A stretch of DNA of 64,000 nt from assembly GCF_914767665.1 (NCBI RefSeq), contig NC_059504.1:24158001-24222000 (forward strand), in the 5' to 3' direction. This stretch comes from Harmonia axyridis. Lineage: Eukaryota > Arthropoda > Insecta > Coleoptera > Coccinellidae. The notes beneath the pieces were generated by a model. It was not told the origin of the DNA and did not search any database. It was given only the letters and a program-made list of their open reading frames with translations. The position numbers and the translations under genes were made by a program. The first letter of the stretch is position 1, and every line of letters begins with the position of its first letter. Of the stretch, positions 11,672-22,899 are shown in pieces.

Positions 11672-11738
11672 ATTCAGATAAAAAGGTAACAGAAATTTCT
11701 TGATTATAGGGCGGTACGAAGTTCGCCGGGTCAGCTAG

Positions 11739-12300
11739 TGAACAATAAATATCCGATAAAAGACTGAGTTGGCGTCAGGAGATTTAGAGCTATTGCCCCT
11801 TTGGAGATCAAAGACTCGTATAACATGGTGATCGGTTAGTTCAGTACGTTTATTTCAATGATCTGCTCCTGCTGATAGAATTCTCCTAAAATTATGCTTG
11901 AACATTCGAGTGATTATTTTACGTACACAAACAAAACTTCAATCCAGTTGTATTTATTACGGATATATTGGGTACTTTTTCATTATTCTGAATCATCGAT
12001 TCCTCTCAACAAATACTCTTGGCTCAATTTAGTTACTGTGTGGTTGATTGACAAGTCAATAAGGTTTGTAACTATATGGTTAAAACCATAATGAGTCAAC
12101 TCTTCAGTTTACTTGACTTCCGCACTCAAGACCTCTACGAAGAAGATATCTTTAATGATTATGATTCCCTCTATTAACATTCATCTAGTAAGGATTGGAA
12201 TAGTCTCTTGAGTAACATGAATATTGGGGATTATTTGGTTACTGGTTATGTTTTTGCACGAATCCTGAGGAATCTGTAGCTCGTTTTACCAGGAAGAAAG
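11739..12300. other. Intronic stretch without a recognisable gene
   Basis: A 65-codon plus frame at 11894-12091 matches nothing I know. This may include degraded upstream LINE sequence belonging to the relic at 12300-13700. Confidence 0.4.
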
Positions 12301-13700
12301 TGGTCATCTAGCCATGGTTGACAGATGAAATTCTTATTATGTTAACCGTGCATTGGAAAAATAATCTATTAATGTCTACGAGGAGGAAGTAATGAAACAT
12401 TTATCTGAGTTGGATTCATCTGCCACTCCTGATCTGGATAATATGTTTGATGGAATGCTGAAATGGTGCTTCAGATCCCTCTCATTGCGATAACTCCCTC
12501 AATAATATTGACGTTTAGTTCATGTAAATTACCACCTGCTTGAAAAAATACCTGTTATTACTCATATTTTCAAAAATGGGGACAAACTATGCTCCAACAC
12601 CATTACCGTCACATTAGTCTCCTTCCTATCATCTCAAAGATTACTGAGAGATAATAATGTTTGAGAAGTTGCTCCATTCCTTGTTTAAAAACAACATAAA
12701 TCTTTTAATTTTGGGTGCCAGTACGGTTTCCTACCTTGGCGTAAGTCATCACGTGTCTCCTGCAATACTTTCAGCACCGAATCAAGTCTCTTGTTTGTGG
12801 AATACCTATACAGGTTTGGAAATTTCACTCGGAACCATGGGATTTAGCGTACAAATCTCCAAGTCGCTCTGGCTCCAATGGAACAGCGGAAGAATCGAAA
12901 CATGAGTGCCATACCATATCAAATAACGCAAACGGCTGCTGGCAGGCGTAGATTTCATCGAGACCGAGACTTCAGACCCGACTAACAGATCCCCCACTAA
13001 GCTTGCCAGCGGCCATTCACGAAGACCAGAATTTTATTTGATGTGGCATCGCACTCATGTGACTCATGTTTCGATTCTTCCACTGTTCCATTCGAGCTAG
13101 AGCGACTTGCAGATTTGTACGCTGAATCCCATGGTTCCGAGTAAATTTTCCAAACCGGTATATGTTATCTATTTGGATTTCTCCCGAGGCTTTGACCATA
13201 TTCTTGTCAATCGTCTGCTTATAAACTCGATCATTTAGGCATTAGAGGGAATTCATTTGCTTGCCTTCGTTAGTTCATCATTAATAAGGATTTCGAATTT
13301 CAAAGTGGTCGTTAGAGGTGTTCCTCAGAGCTTTGTTTTTATAAGTCTAATTATTTTTTTGATTTGTGTTTCAGATTTCCCTAATTCAATTTCAGCTTTT
13401 TCTTCACAATATGCAGAGGATATCAAACTATTTTACAATGCCCGCTTTCTGATATAGTCCGAGGTGATCTGGTGCAGGTGGATTGATGTGCCGCCAGTGG
13501 CTGCTTCATCTGAACTCCATATTGGAGGACGCAATCCAAAGCACCAATATCTTGTCGATGGCACTGTTCTGGACTGTTATGCACGGAGCATAATGACCTT
13601 GGCGTCATCATTAAAGAAGTAATTTTCCGTACCGCCCAAGTGGCAATTCAGTTGGGAGAGCCAGTAAGATCCTGCACCTCATGCAGGGATGTTTGATTGA
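12300..13700 (+). pseudogene. Degraded jockey/CR1-group LINE reverse transcriptase, interrupted
   Basis: Plus-strand pieces in several frames, in the right order for a LINE ORF2: a PWLTDEI-like linker near 12313, HIFKNGDK and LLPIISKITER (12560-12655), YLDFSRGFDHILVNR (13165-13215, first catalytic Asp), VVVRGVPQ (13303-13330) and FSSQYAEDIKLFY (about 13400-13438), the last replacing the canonical ADD with AED. Many stops and frameshifts. A foldback element (12813-13156) splits the sequence just before YLDFSR. Confidence 0.7.
12813..13156. mobile_element. Foldback-type element inside the LINE relic
   Basis: Left arm 12813 to about 12927 and right arm about 13031-13156 are reverse complements with a few mismatches; the termini are GGTTTGGAAA and TTTCCAAACC. 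The right arm has a small internal duplication of ACTCATGTG. A loop of about 100 bp separates the arms. No clear target duplication. It inserted into a reverse transcriptase coding region. Confidence 0.75.
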
Positions 13701-15369
13701 TACAGCCAGCTATATACAGAGGGGTAACTGTACATACTCTTATCACAGGTAGAATGGGACTAGGTTGTACGAATGGATTAAAATAAGTAATTTTTTCCTT
13801 TTCTCATAAAAATACTGGGTGAGTTTTCATATTCATGGAAATAATGAAACCATCATCAGAACCAAAACTATCGGCGGAATTTATTGAAACTTGGTATGTT
13901 ATTGACACATGCAGACATGTCGAGATAGAGAGATTTTAAATATTTCAATATTCCAGGGCCGGACTCATCAATCCTGGTTTGAACTATTCAGATAAAAATT
14001 TCACTTCGTATTTCGAATTCAAAATCGTTATTACGATCTCCAAAATAGCATGATTTCTGCTTCAATACATGGTATCAACCAAAGTTCTCACCTCTAACTT
14101 TATTTTTTTATGAATTTTTGAAATTGCTCAAATTACGAAAAATGTGTCGAGCAGAATCGAGTGTGCTAGTTTGTTCGTTTGTAGGGAAACCAGTGCTCCA
14201 GATTTTTTATGCTTAACGTCGATCTGCCCTGCGTCGACTGGAGTACGTTTCTGCTTTGAGTCTCTCGTTTGAACCTTTTGAAAAAGGAAAATTTACAGCA
14301 GTTGATATCAGTGGGATGTCTTTTCCATCCAAAAACCTTTATTTGATCGGATCAACTTAATTCAATCTTTTCCCCTTTCAGAACTTTATTTGTTAGTTAG
14401 TGGTTAGTATCTTGAAAAGTTATCAACTGATGAAGGCAGATATTTTTCAATGAACCTACTTCTACCAAATCCATCAATTGTATATATAAATACTATTCTA
14501 TATTTTCTTTCGCTGGACCTAGTTCTGAAAGTGAGTTATAGTTATTTTTGCTTCTTGTTTCATTTTTATGTATGTGCATGAATAATTGATTACTGCTTTT
14601 TATTAGTTTTCTGAATGCGTTAGTTGAAGGACTTACTGTGAGAATGTTTGTGAAAAAGGTAACTTTGTTGGGTGTGAGTGTACTCAAATTTTTCAAGATA
14701 GAGAAGAAAAAGACAAGACCAATAACCATTGGGGATCACAGAGGTATCTTTCTTCCTATCCCCGAAACGGTTCAAATATCAAATATTCAAGAAAATGTAG
14801 TGAAACAAGGCTGTCACACAATCGGAGGCTTTAAAATGAAAAGCGACAAGGAAACCAACTCTCCTTGTCCTCGTTAGTACACCTCCAACTAAGGCAAATT
14901 AAATGATTTTTGTTTGTACTAAGCTGAACTGAAGATATTCCCAAAGTCGTTAGAACAAAGGGGTCCAGGACGACCAATCTCGGGTAAGTGATGGTGGAAC
15001 CTCTTTCTGTTCTTATTTGAATCATTTATGATTCTATCCCTGGATCTTGACTGATTGATTGTAATCATCTATTTCACTTTCCAATGTGTCAAGTAGGTAC
15101 ATATACTTTAACAAGAATGAATAATAATTAAAAATTCCGTACTACAAAATCAAAAAAAAAATGTGTCTTACGGTTGTTTTATATTCAAAATGAGGGAACG
15201 AAAGAAACAATTATTCTCGCATCCGCTGAAATGTATGTTACAAATCTTGTAGGATTTCATGGAGTTTTGTTGTATTCTCGTTTATCCATTGAATTACGAG
15301 ATCTCTGCCATCAGCCTCTAGCTTGTCGTTTTGCGGTCACCAATTCTGGAATTCGTAGAGGTAATTGCA
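13701..15369. other. Intronic stretch without a recognisable gene
   Basis: A 79-codon plus frame at 14638-14877 and overlapping minus frames match no family I recognise. Nothing else is supported. Confidence 0.4.
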
Positions 15370-16870
15370 TTTTTTATCTTTTCTTGAGTGTGTAGGCGTG
15401 CTTTCCAAGGCTGCTTTCTGAATCATTTCTATTATATAGTTCGAGGCTATCTCCAGATCTTCAGGTTCTAAGTTTTACGATTAGTTTTGTGTTTTCAGTT
15501 GATATTTGGTGAAATGAGTTCCAGTTTGTCCTATTTATGTTAGAGCAGGTTCAGCCTCCCAGAATTTAGTGGTTGTACTGAGGTTTATCAAGATCGGTGA
15601 CTTATCTGATGACAGATCTGGGATTGATTATATTTGGATGTAGCAACTAGCAATACCCTTCATAACGAAAAAGTCAAGAAGATTTAGGGTTTTGTTTGGA
15701 TCAGTCGGTCATCTAGATTTCTATTCATCAGATTGCGTCATTAAGAAGATATCGTGATCCCCAGTAAGTATGCTTCATATTACAGTCATCTCCTATTGTA
15801 AATCTTTATTGGAAGTGATATTATGTCGTGGTGGTGAATAAATGGCTGATAAATCAAAGCTCCAAGTTTCTGTTTATAATCTAAGAGTATATACAGAATC
15901 ACTTCATTCATAAAATTGGGCAATGCATGGTGTTCGAGATTTCTTGGGGTAAGAATAGCTGAAGCACCATGTGCTCTGCCAACGGGATGTTCAGCAGAGT
16001 AAGTTATATATTGTGGAAGACTAAAAACTTTTCTCTCAGTGAAATGTGTTTCCGATATCAACATGATGACTATTTAAAATATATTCATGAGGGCTGCTAT
16101 TTCATTTTTATGGTTCAGAAGGCCGTTGGCATTACATGAAGCTCTAGGTATCAACTAGGACATTTTTGAGTCTGGTTTTGGTTTATCATTTTCATGATCA
16201 TAGATGGGTCTGCGAGAAAAGTTGTCATCACAGATTCTAGGGAATGTGTTGCTTCTGAGAAAAATTATCTTCTTGTTCCTTGGTTTGTTGGAGTGCTTGG
16301 GGATAAGATCTTCTTTTTCTGGTTTAGTTGTTATTATTTTCGGATTTTGTTCTATTGGTGAGTATGTTTCTGCAATGTTTGGTTGTCTGAGGTCTTTGTT
16401 GTGGCTCTTCGTATGTGTTAGAAGTTTGTAGACTTGGCATCCTTTATAATTGGATGGGTGATTTCCTTCACATAATGCACACTTTGTTGGAGAGGATTTA
16501 TTGCAAGTTTTAGAATCGTGCTCTTGACCAAATTTAACACACATATATGACATATACGATCTACAGCAGAAGGATTTTAAGGGTTCGTATTCTTTATACT
16601 TGGTACCTTCAATTGTTTCCTGTTTTTGTTTCGTGGCTCGTTACTTATTCTTTGATTTAGTATGAATTTGGCATATTTCTTTATTGTTTTTCCTCGGTTC
16701 TAAGTAAACATAAAAAAGTGGAAGTGGATTTTTCGTCCGGTCTCTTATGCTGCTGATATTTCTGAGTTTGTTCTAACTCTTCCATTTCTGTTTATATGTC
16801 GTCTGTAAGGACTCTGAAATGAAGATTTTGGATAACAACCCTTTAGGTCCTCTCTTGTTTGGTTTGGTAT
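15370..16870 (-). mobile_element. Degraded jockey-type LINE (ORF1 gag plus endonuclease)
   Basis: The minus strand carries, in 5' to 3' order, a jockey-like ORF1 (upstream RNIRDRTK-like, LPLF and LEPRKNNKEI pieces around 16680-16790, then zinc knuckles) and the start of ORF2. The 92-residue frame 15786-16064 begins LISETHFTER, the endonuclease Glu motif, and has GRAHGASAI. Farther on are PTDPNKTLNLLDFFV and LSSDKSPI (about 15590-15690), the late endonuclease motifs, in broken frames. The reverse transcriptase is missing. It lies in the Grb-like intron, in the same orientation as the gene. Confidence 0.75.
16155..16553 (-). pseudogene. Jockey-type ORF1 nucleic-acid-binding protein, C-terminal part
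   Basis: Open frame of 132 residues with CCHC-type knuckles: CVKFGQEHDSKTC (second Cys replaced by Phe) followed by CALCEGNHPSNYKGC, the typical pair in jockey-family gag proteins, then a Lys/Pro-rich tail. In the family this protein coats the LINE RNA. The upstream half continues in another frame past 16560, so the gene is frameshifted. The Phe in the first knuckle would damage zinc binding. Confidence 0.7.
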
Positions 16871-16970
16871 GTATGTGAAATGATGTCTTCTTCACATAGA
16901 AATCTTAATAATGTCTTCTTAATATGGTAACGTTTGTCTTGATACAATTATTGGAGATTGTTTTCTAATA

Positions 16971-17130
16971 ATAGTAGTAGTAGTAGTAACTGTTATTTAT
17001 TGTTAAACAAAAGGCCACCGACCTAGGGTCCTTCAGCCTTCTAATAATAATATTGACATCCCTAACAACAGTTGGTAACTTCTTTCTCATTTCTTGATAG
17101 ACTGTGACTCCGTGTATAAAAATGTGAGGT
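16971..17130 (-). repeat. Probable LINE 3'-end fragment with trinucleotide tail
   Basis: Starts with AATAATAGTAGTAGTAGTAG and continues with GGCCACCGACCTAGGGTCC. A trinucleotide tail beside a GC-richer unique segment is how the I-like LINE at 8555 ends on the minus strand. No coding part is visible; the call is tentative. Confidence 0.35.
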
Positions 17131-17400
17131 GGTATTGGTATATTCGTTGGTGCTCTATTGTATATACTAAACTGTCACTATACGAACAAAATTAATTATT
17201 TTCACAACCTGTGGAATATTACACAAACCTATTTATTTTTTATTTGATTCGATTTATTGTTTAGAATATAACACTACATAACAATCGAATAACTACTTAC
17301 AAATTTGACTAACAATTTATAATTTAAAACTGTTTTAAATAACAATCGAATAGTTGGTTAAGGTCATATATGAGCAAATTTTTAATTTGTTTAAACTCAC

Positions 17401-17666
17401 CCATCTCCTTCTCCATATCTGGTAACTAACGAAGATGCCTGATCTCTCGTGAGGTTGCTATGAAACCAAGGCTGCATGGTGTGAATTCCTACATCTACGT
17501 GGTTTTCATTCAATTTTGGATTTAATGGTCGTCTTGCCGGTACTTTATGGCGCCTTTTCCACATATATCCTTCTGCTAGAGCAATTTCATTGGCTTCTAC
17601 TGGATCTTCAACTATTCTACCCTGTTTCCCTGTGAAATCCATTGCTACCCTGCTTCGTATAGATTC
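17401..17666 (-). CDS. Grb7/10/14-like adaptor, exon with BPS region and SH2 N-terminal part
   Basis: The minus-strand exon is bounded by an acceptor TATTGTTTCAG ending at 17667 and a donor GG|GTGAGTTT at 17401/17400. It opens with ESIRSRVAMDFTGKQGRIVE and EDPVEANEIALAEG, matching the BPS (between PH and SH2) segment of Grb7/10/14, which in vertebrates contacts and inhibits the insulin receptor kinase. A basic linker follows, then QPWFHSNLTRDQASSLV, the start of an SH2 domain with the conserved Trp and the helix-A Arg. The last two bases GG pair with the first G of exon 8489 to make Gly, continuing into VFIVRPS. The exon is 266 nt. Upstream exons for Ras-association and PH domains were not found in the window. 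Confidence 0.88.
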
Positions 17667-17888
17667 CTGAAACAATAGAAACACAAATTGAAAATGATTG
17701 AGTATTAAATTGAATTACTATGTTAATGAATATACTATGTTGCATGAATAGATTTTTTTTTTATTTTTAGTTTTCTCAACATCGAGAACACCTCAACATA
17801 TTCCAATGACTTGTTAGAATTAGGACATACTTTTAATCATTGTTCCGAAATTCTCCTCACTATACCCAAAATTGAATGTATAATAATA
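17667..17888 (-). other. Upstream intron start of the Grb-like gene
   Basis: Contains the pyrimidine-rich acceptor tract (to 17667) and AT-rich intron. No other feature seen. Confidence 0.5.
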
Positions 17889-18808
17889 CAAGGTGTCCAA
17901 AAAGGGTATCGGGTATTTGTAAGTTCGATAAAACAAAAACTAGTTACAATTACAAAAAAAAATTATTGTTAATTATTACAGCATGAAGTGGAAAATTATT
18001 CGGAAAAGATTATGTTATCTAAATGGTGACCGTTACGCTGCTGGTACTCTTCTAATCGGGAACGAAAATTGGTGATCACACGCTGACACATAGCTCTCGA
18101 TATTGCTGCCATTTCTGACCTTATATGTTTTGCTTCAATTGGGTCAAATTTATTGGAATATTCTCATACTCCTTACTTTTAATGTGCCCCCATGCAAAAT
18201 AGTCAAGTGGACTAAGGTCGGGGCTTCTGGGAGGCCAATTGATGTTACCCCTACGCGAAATGAACTCATTAGGGAATAATTCTTTAACAGCTACCATTGC
18301 TTGATTTGTTGTATGGCGAGTGGTCCCATCTTGTTGAAACCACGTTCTTGAATTATAACCTTGAAATTTCAGTAACTCTGGACCCAAAAAGTTTCGCAGC
18401 ATATCGCAATAACGGTCACTATTTACATTGAGTGGTTGGCCTCGTCGATTTTCATGAAAATAAGGACCGTTTCTTCGTCGCGGACTGAACGAGGGCGTTC
18501 AAATTCTAGAATTTTTATCGTCGCACCTGTATTTTCGAACATTCGGATCCATTTTCTAATGGAGTCATCACTTGGTACATGGCGTGTACGATATTCCTCA
18601 CGATATAAACGTTGAGAAGCTACTATTGAATCACTGTTGTGATAATACTCTCGTACGCAAAAAGCGCGATGCGTTCCTGGGTACTGCTCCATCGTCACTG
18701 AAACTCCAAAAAATTGCGGAGATCACGATCCCTTTCACAATCCCACCCGTCACTCATTCTTAAATGCAGCGACAAAACAAACACCCGATACCCTTTTTGG
18801 ACACCTTG
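17889..18808 (-). mobile_element. DD41D (rosa-like) Tc1/mariner element, internally deleted
   Basis: Terminal inverted repeats CAAGGTGTCCAAAAAGGGTA at both ends (perfect through about 24 bp), flanked by TA at 17887-17888 and 18809-18810. The 920-bp body encodes a broken minus-strand transposase. It lies 222 bp upstream of the Grb-like BPS exon, in the same orientation. Confidence 0.9.
18121..18698 (-). pseudogene. DD41D transposase, deleted and frameshifted
   Basis: The N-terminal piece (18423-18698) starts MTMEQYPGTHRAFCVREYY and has a helix-turn-helix region, SDDSIRKWIRMF. It then runs directly into YFHENRRGQ in another frame, so about 90-100 residues, including the first catalytic Asp, are missing. 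The C-terminal piece (18121-18402) has FQQDGTTRHT and SPDLSPLDYF; counting from Asp to Asp gives 41 intervening residues, hence DD41D. Family function is cut-and-paste transposition at TA. Inactive as it stands. Confidence 0.8.
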
Positions 18809-19937
18809 TATAAGAGTGTATGCTCTCATAATCCTAAAAACACCAAAAATAATTAGACACAAATAAAATTGAATATTACTAAACGACTAACAGCAAGTTA
18901 ACAATTCGTCGCTTCTGAATAACTTTCTGAAAACCATTAATTGTCCTATAGTTATCTATCTAGGAGATAGTTGCACCTTAAAATATCTGTTATTCAAAAC
19001 TTAAAATCTGAAGTAGCGAAACAATTTGTATTCATATAATAAAAAGTGGAAATTAAAAAAAAAGAGACTCAATTTTGAATATAATCCATCCATGGATATA
19101 ATAGACGGAATTTTTAGCAGATGTTCAACCGTAACGTCTTATTATGTTATTGACATCTTCCATCGGAAAAACTTCTAGAAATGCGAGCCTGTTATTGGCA
19201 TAAAATATTCGACAGGCCTAACATTCGTACTCCGAAAACAGGCAGAATGGAAAACCGGTCGGAAAAACATTCCAAAACATCCAACAAAGGCCTGGAAAGT
19301 TTCAACTCCCCGAGTCAGCGAAAGGAACTGCTCTCTGAAGTCCCAATAAAAAGTTGAGAAGAGTTCATTCTCCAGAAAATGAAACAGAAACCTGAAACTG
19401 CTGGCGCATCGGAAAGTCTATCATAATTTTCTTTTATGTTATCAATGAACTTTGATCGAAGAAATTGCAATCTTTGGTATCGGCCCCAATTTCGATAGGG
19501 CTGGATAACGATAATATAGAAACTTGACCGAAGACATTTTCATACTAAGAGAAGGAAGGAAATCGAGCTGAGGCTCTATTTTTGACAAAAGTTCGACATG
19601 CTTTATATTTTCATAGTTGTATTAACAAGGGTTTTATATAATTTCTTATTTCAAATGGCACACTCAGTGTATTATAGCAGCATTAGATAGCTTTTTTTAA
19701 TGACAATTTCAGCAAAAAAAAGTGGCGACAGGGGCTCACATTTTTTTGAATATTTCTGCAGAAATTTTTTTTTCGAAGAAACCTTTTCCATTTTCGATTC
19801 TACAAATACGTAGTATTATGAGACTGTCTTCTGTTTGGATAAAAAATGTAAAAGGTGCTTTGAGATCATGAACTTGGACAACTCAAATTCATCCAAACTC
19901 AAGATTTTCTAATCAGAACCTATATTTTTTATTATTT
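18809..19937. other. Non-coding stretch
   Basis: No gene seen. A locally GC-richer segment (about 19190-19420) lacks repeat ends and could be unique host sequence, but has no sustained open frame. Confidence 0.4.
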
Positions 19938-20765
19938 ATGAGTTGAATAAAAGTCAATTGATCATTTATACAAAATTTCGATTGGAATAAAAAGTATACA
20001 TACTTGGTTCAAGCACAGTGTTGGGGCGAGTGATGAAGTGAGTTACCCAGTGAATAACCTAATAACAAAAAATAATTTTTCGGCAACCGTCCGGGAAGTA
20101 CTCACTTCCCGGACGCTTTTTTTCTGAGAAAGTAGCATTTCCCGGCCTAGTCCGGAAAGTACGTACTTCCTAGACTAGGCCGGAAAAGGATCATAGAATC
20201 CATAGCAACCGAGATAACGGCTGACAGTTCATATGAAATTAGTTGCCAAAAATTTGCATGTTTTTTGATCGCAATCACAATAAAATATGGAAACAGCAGC
20301 GATAGTGTTATTTTACATGGTTGCCGAAAAAATATTGTACGCAACACGCCCGAAAATGGTTTTTTTGGACTCACAGACTTTCCAATTTTGTCTATTCGTC
20401 CAAAAAAACCCTATTTTCCGGACTTGTTACGTAAATTACTATTACGTAACAAGTCCGGAAAATAGGGTTTTTGAACTGTCAGCCGTTATCTCGGTTGCTA
20501 TGGATTCTATGATTCTTTTCCGGCCTAGTCCAGGAAGTACGTACTTTCCGGACTAGGCTGGGAAATGCTACTTTCTCAGAGAAAAAGCGTCCGGGAAGTG
20601 AGCACTTCCCGGACGGTTGCCGAAGAATTATTTTTTGTTATTAGGTTATTCACTGGGTAACTCACTTCATCACTCGCCCCAACACTGTGCTTGAACCAAG
20701 TATGTATACTTTTAATTCCAATCGAAATTTTGTATAAATGATCAATTGACTTTTATTCAACTCAT
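19938..20765. repeat. Large inverted repeat built on a CCGG hairpin repeat (copy A)
   Basis: Outer arms 19938-20231 and 20474-20765 are near-perfect reverse complements of about 290 bp. Each holds two smaller palindromes: GTCCGGGAAGT with its mirror (20089-20114), and one centred on AAGTACGTACTT within CCTAGTCC/GGACTAGG contexts (20143-20183). The 242-bp spacer ends in a further perfect palindrome with 31-bp arms (20404-20434 and 20442-20472). The outer 145 bp of each arm is absent from the related copy at 41498, so flanking DNA seems to have been copied with the repeat. Small open frames here are artefacts of the symmetry. Confidence 0.85.
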
Positions 20766-21361
20766 ATACACCCAATGTTCTGGAATAATTTGGTAACCAT
20801 CAAAAAAATGCAACGTGATACCTAAAAAGCTCCTTTTCTGCATAGTTTCAGTTCAAATGTCTGTCGTTATTGTAGTACTTTCCAATTTTTCAATTTTCGA
20901 TAAAGACATTGGCAACTGTATCATATTTATCTGTGTCAAATCAAACATCGTTTTTCTACATGGTAATTTATACTGCGGAGCAGCTACTTTCCAAAGATGA
21001 AATCCTTGGTCTTCCACTAATAGAGATGGGTTGATAATCAGTGCAAATCATATAAAGTACGGTATTCGTTATTTTTAAATGTTTCAAACCACCTTGTTCC
21101 CATGAAATCAGGAAATGATTTTGTTGAGCGTTGTTGTTCCGTGAAAGGTTCTGATTATCTGAAACGTTCTTCTGCAGTTTGGGAGGAAAAGGACGAATTA
21201 CTCTCCGTTGATGATGATCCATTCCTAGCTCAAGGGGCAGAGCCCTTTCGGCGAGAGGAACGAGTAGATTTAATACATTCATTTCAATGAAAAGTATTTT
21301 TATCAGCCACAACAAAGATTGATATTCAAAATTCTCATGGACAGTACACGCATTAAACTAC
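20766..21361. other. Intergenic stretch with a hAT-like subterminal repeat
   Basis: Around 21190-21290 is GGGGCAGAGCCCTTTCGGCG, the same segment found at 40370-40410 (GGGGCGGAGCCCCTTCGGCG), probably part of a hAT-type MITE end. No gene seen. Confidence 0.45.
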
Positions 21362-22891
21362 CAGAGCCGTTTCTAGGTACAATTGCGCCTGTGGCAATAT
21401 GTTAGACAGCGCCCCCCATTTTCGATGATTTTTTTTTCGGCCATTATAGTTTCTTATAATATTTTTTTATTCATAATTTGAGTCATATGCTTTCGTTGAA
21501 GTTTTAAAATAATAACCAATATTATACAGGGTGTATATGATATAGTTGCGCAAAAATTCAGGGAGAAATTACTTGTCAAAAAATAGCGTGGGTTTTTCAT
21601 ATAAATTTTTTTTTTGCACCTCCATCTCCTTAGCTGTAGCCCCCTAAAGATGGCTCCCGAAAAGTAGTTTTCAATTTGTGAAAAGTTTATAATTGTTGTT
21701 TTTTTTTGTTTCATTCATTTCATATTTGTACCATTTCTCGATAAAATCATCGTTTTGACATCCGCCTATTGGATAAATTTGAGGTCGAAAATAATTCCAA
21801 CCTCCACAACTCAGACGTATTTGTTGATGTTTTTTTTTTCGAAAACTGTGAATAAAAGCAAAAAATTACAAGAGACCTCATTTAAGAATAGATTAGTCTA
21901 TCCAAAATTAATTTACTCATTGTAAAATATGAATAAAGTTATCGCGAAACAAGTTTGGAGGGTGGCTTTTTCTACCCCTTGGAATCATAGAGAAACACCA
22001 CCAACAATTTTTTCGAATGCCTTCTCGCTCGCGTGAAATGTCAGCTCAACTTTATTTTCGTGAATTTTTTGATTTTCAAGAGAAAAATGATGTCAAAACG
22101 ATATTTTTTAGAGAACTGTTACAAATATAAAATGAATGTAACAAAAAAACATTTATCACCTTTTCACAAAATAAAAACTACTTTTTCTACTAAGCGGGGA
22201 AGAGCTCAAAAAAAGTTTATGTGAAAGACCCACCCTATTATTTGAATCTCCCCCTGATTTTTTCGCACCTAATCATAAACACCCTGTATATTTACTCATT
22301 TTTATTGAAACCATTGATATTCATATAGGTACATATAAACACTATAAAGAGATAACTCCTGAAGATCTGAAAAATCGATCCTTATAAAATTGTATGAAAA
22401 AAAAAAAACCGCCGCACTTCAAAAATAAATGCTACCGTTTGTCGAAGAAATACCGACAAGTTTGATAAAGCGCAAAAAACTCGTTAAAATAGGGGTAATA
22501 ACACATGTCGAAGCTCGACCCTAATATTTATGATCTGAATGTGGCACCTCTGAACATACCGACGCTCAAAAGATATATTTATGACTAGATTACGACACGC
22601 TTGAACATAGCCACATTTATATTATTTCTTCCCTTAAACTAAAGTTTTGTTGATTTTGAGATCATTTTGGGCAAATTCTATAGAAGGTTAGCAATATTTT
22701 AAATGTTTCCAGATTTCTCGGCATCGCTCGTTGCGAGGCGTATATAGGTCTAACATGAAAACCGAATTGTGATCTTTCGAATTATTTCGCCTGGAGCTCC
22801 AATATTTTTTTCTTTTGATATTTTTGGGCGCCCTTGTGGGCCTTGCGCCCGTGGCAAGTGCCACCTTTGCCACGTCCTAGATACGGTACTG
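21362..22891. mobile_element. hAT-like non-autonomous element
   Basis: The left end CAGAGCCGTTTCTAGG and right end CCTAGATACGGTACTG are inverted matches (CAGxxCCGTxTCTAGG). Flanking 8-bp sequences are TAAACTAC (21354-21361) and TAATCTAC (22892-22899), 7 of 8 identical, as expected for a hAT target duplication. Subterminal GC-rich stretches (GCGCCTGTGGCAA at the left; its mirror near 22840) are also inverted. No transposase. A TA-flanked MITE (21527-22286) has inserted inside it. Confidence 0.7.
21527..22286. mobile_element. TA-flanked MITE, CAGGGTGT family, nested in the hAT-like element
   Basis: Left end CAGGGTGTATATGATATAG and right end, read inverted, CAGGGTGTTTATGATTAGG. The inverted repeats continue through GCGCAAAAATTCAGGG / GCGAAAAAATCAGGGG. 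TA at 21525-21526 and 22287-22288. Length 760 bp, no transposase. The ends resemble those of the element at 24100. Confidence 0.8.
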
Positions 22892-22899
22892 TAATCTAC

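Larger units (their letters stand above)
10319..11738 (+). mobile_element. Non-autonomous Helitron, both ends intact
   Basis: The 5' end starts TCTAAATATATAAAAATG and continues with a sequence containing CACGGCATCACGCG and GGCTGGACCGATTT, a widespread insect Helitron 5' end. The 3' end contains GAAGTTCGCCGGGTCAG and finishes in CTAG at 11735-11738. Insertion is between A (10318) and T (11739), with no target duplication, as expected for rolling-circle transposition. Inside lie a tRNA-like SINE head, a 309-bp tandem duplication and a broken piece of the Rep/helicase N-terminus. It is too short to be autonomous and lies in the Grb-like intron. Confidence 0.88.

Noticed and set aside
14638..14877. 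79-codon plus frame in the Grb-like intron
   Set aside because: No homology recognised and overlapping frames on the other strand; not enough to call an exon.
20147..20556. Overlapping 66-89-codon frames
   Set aside because: They lie in the hairpin repeat, run across palindromes on both strands and are not conserved in frame in copy B.
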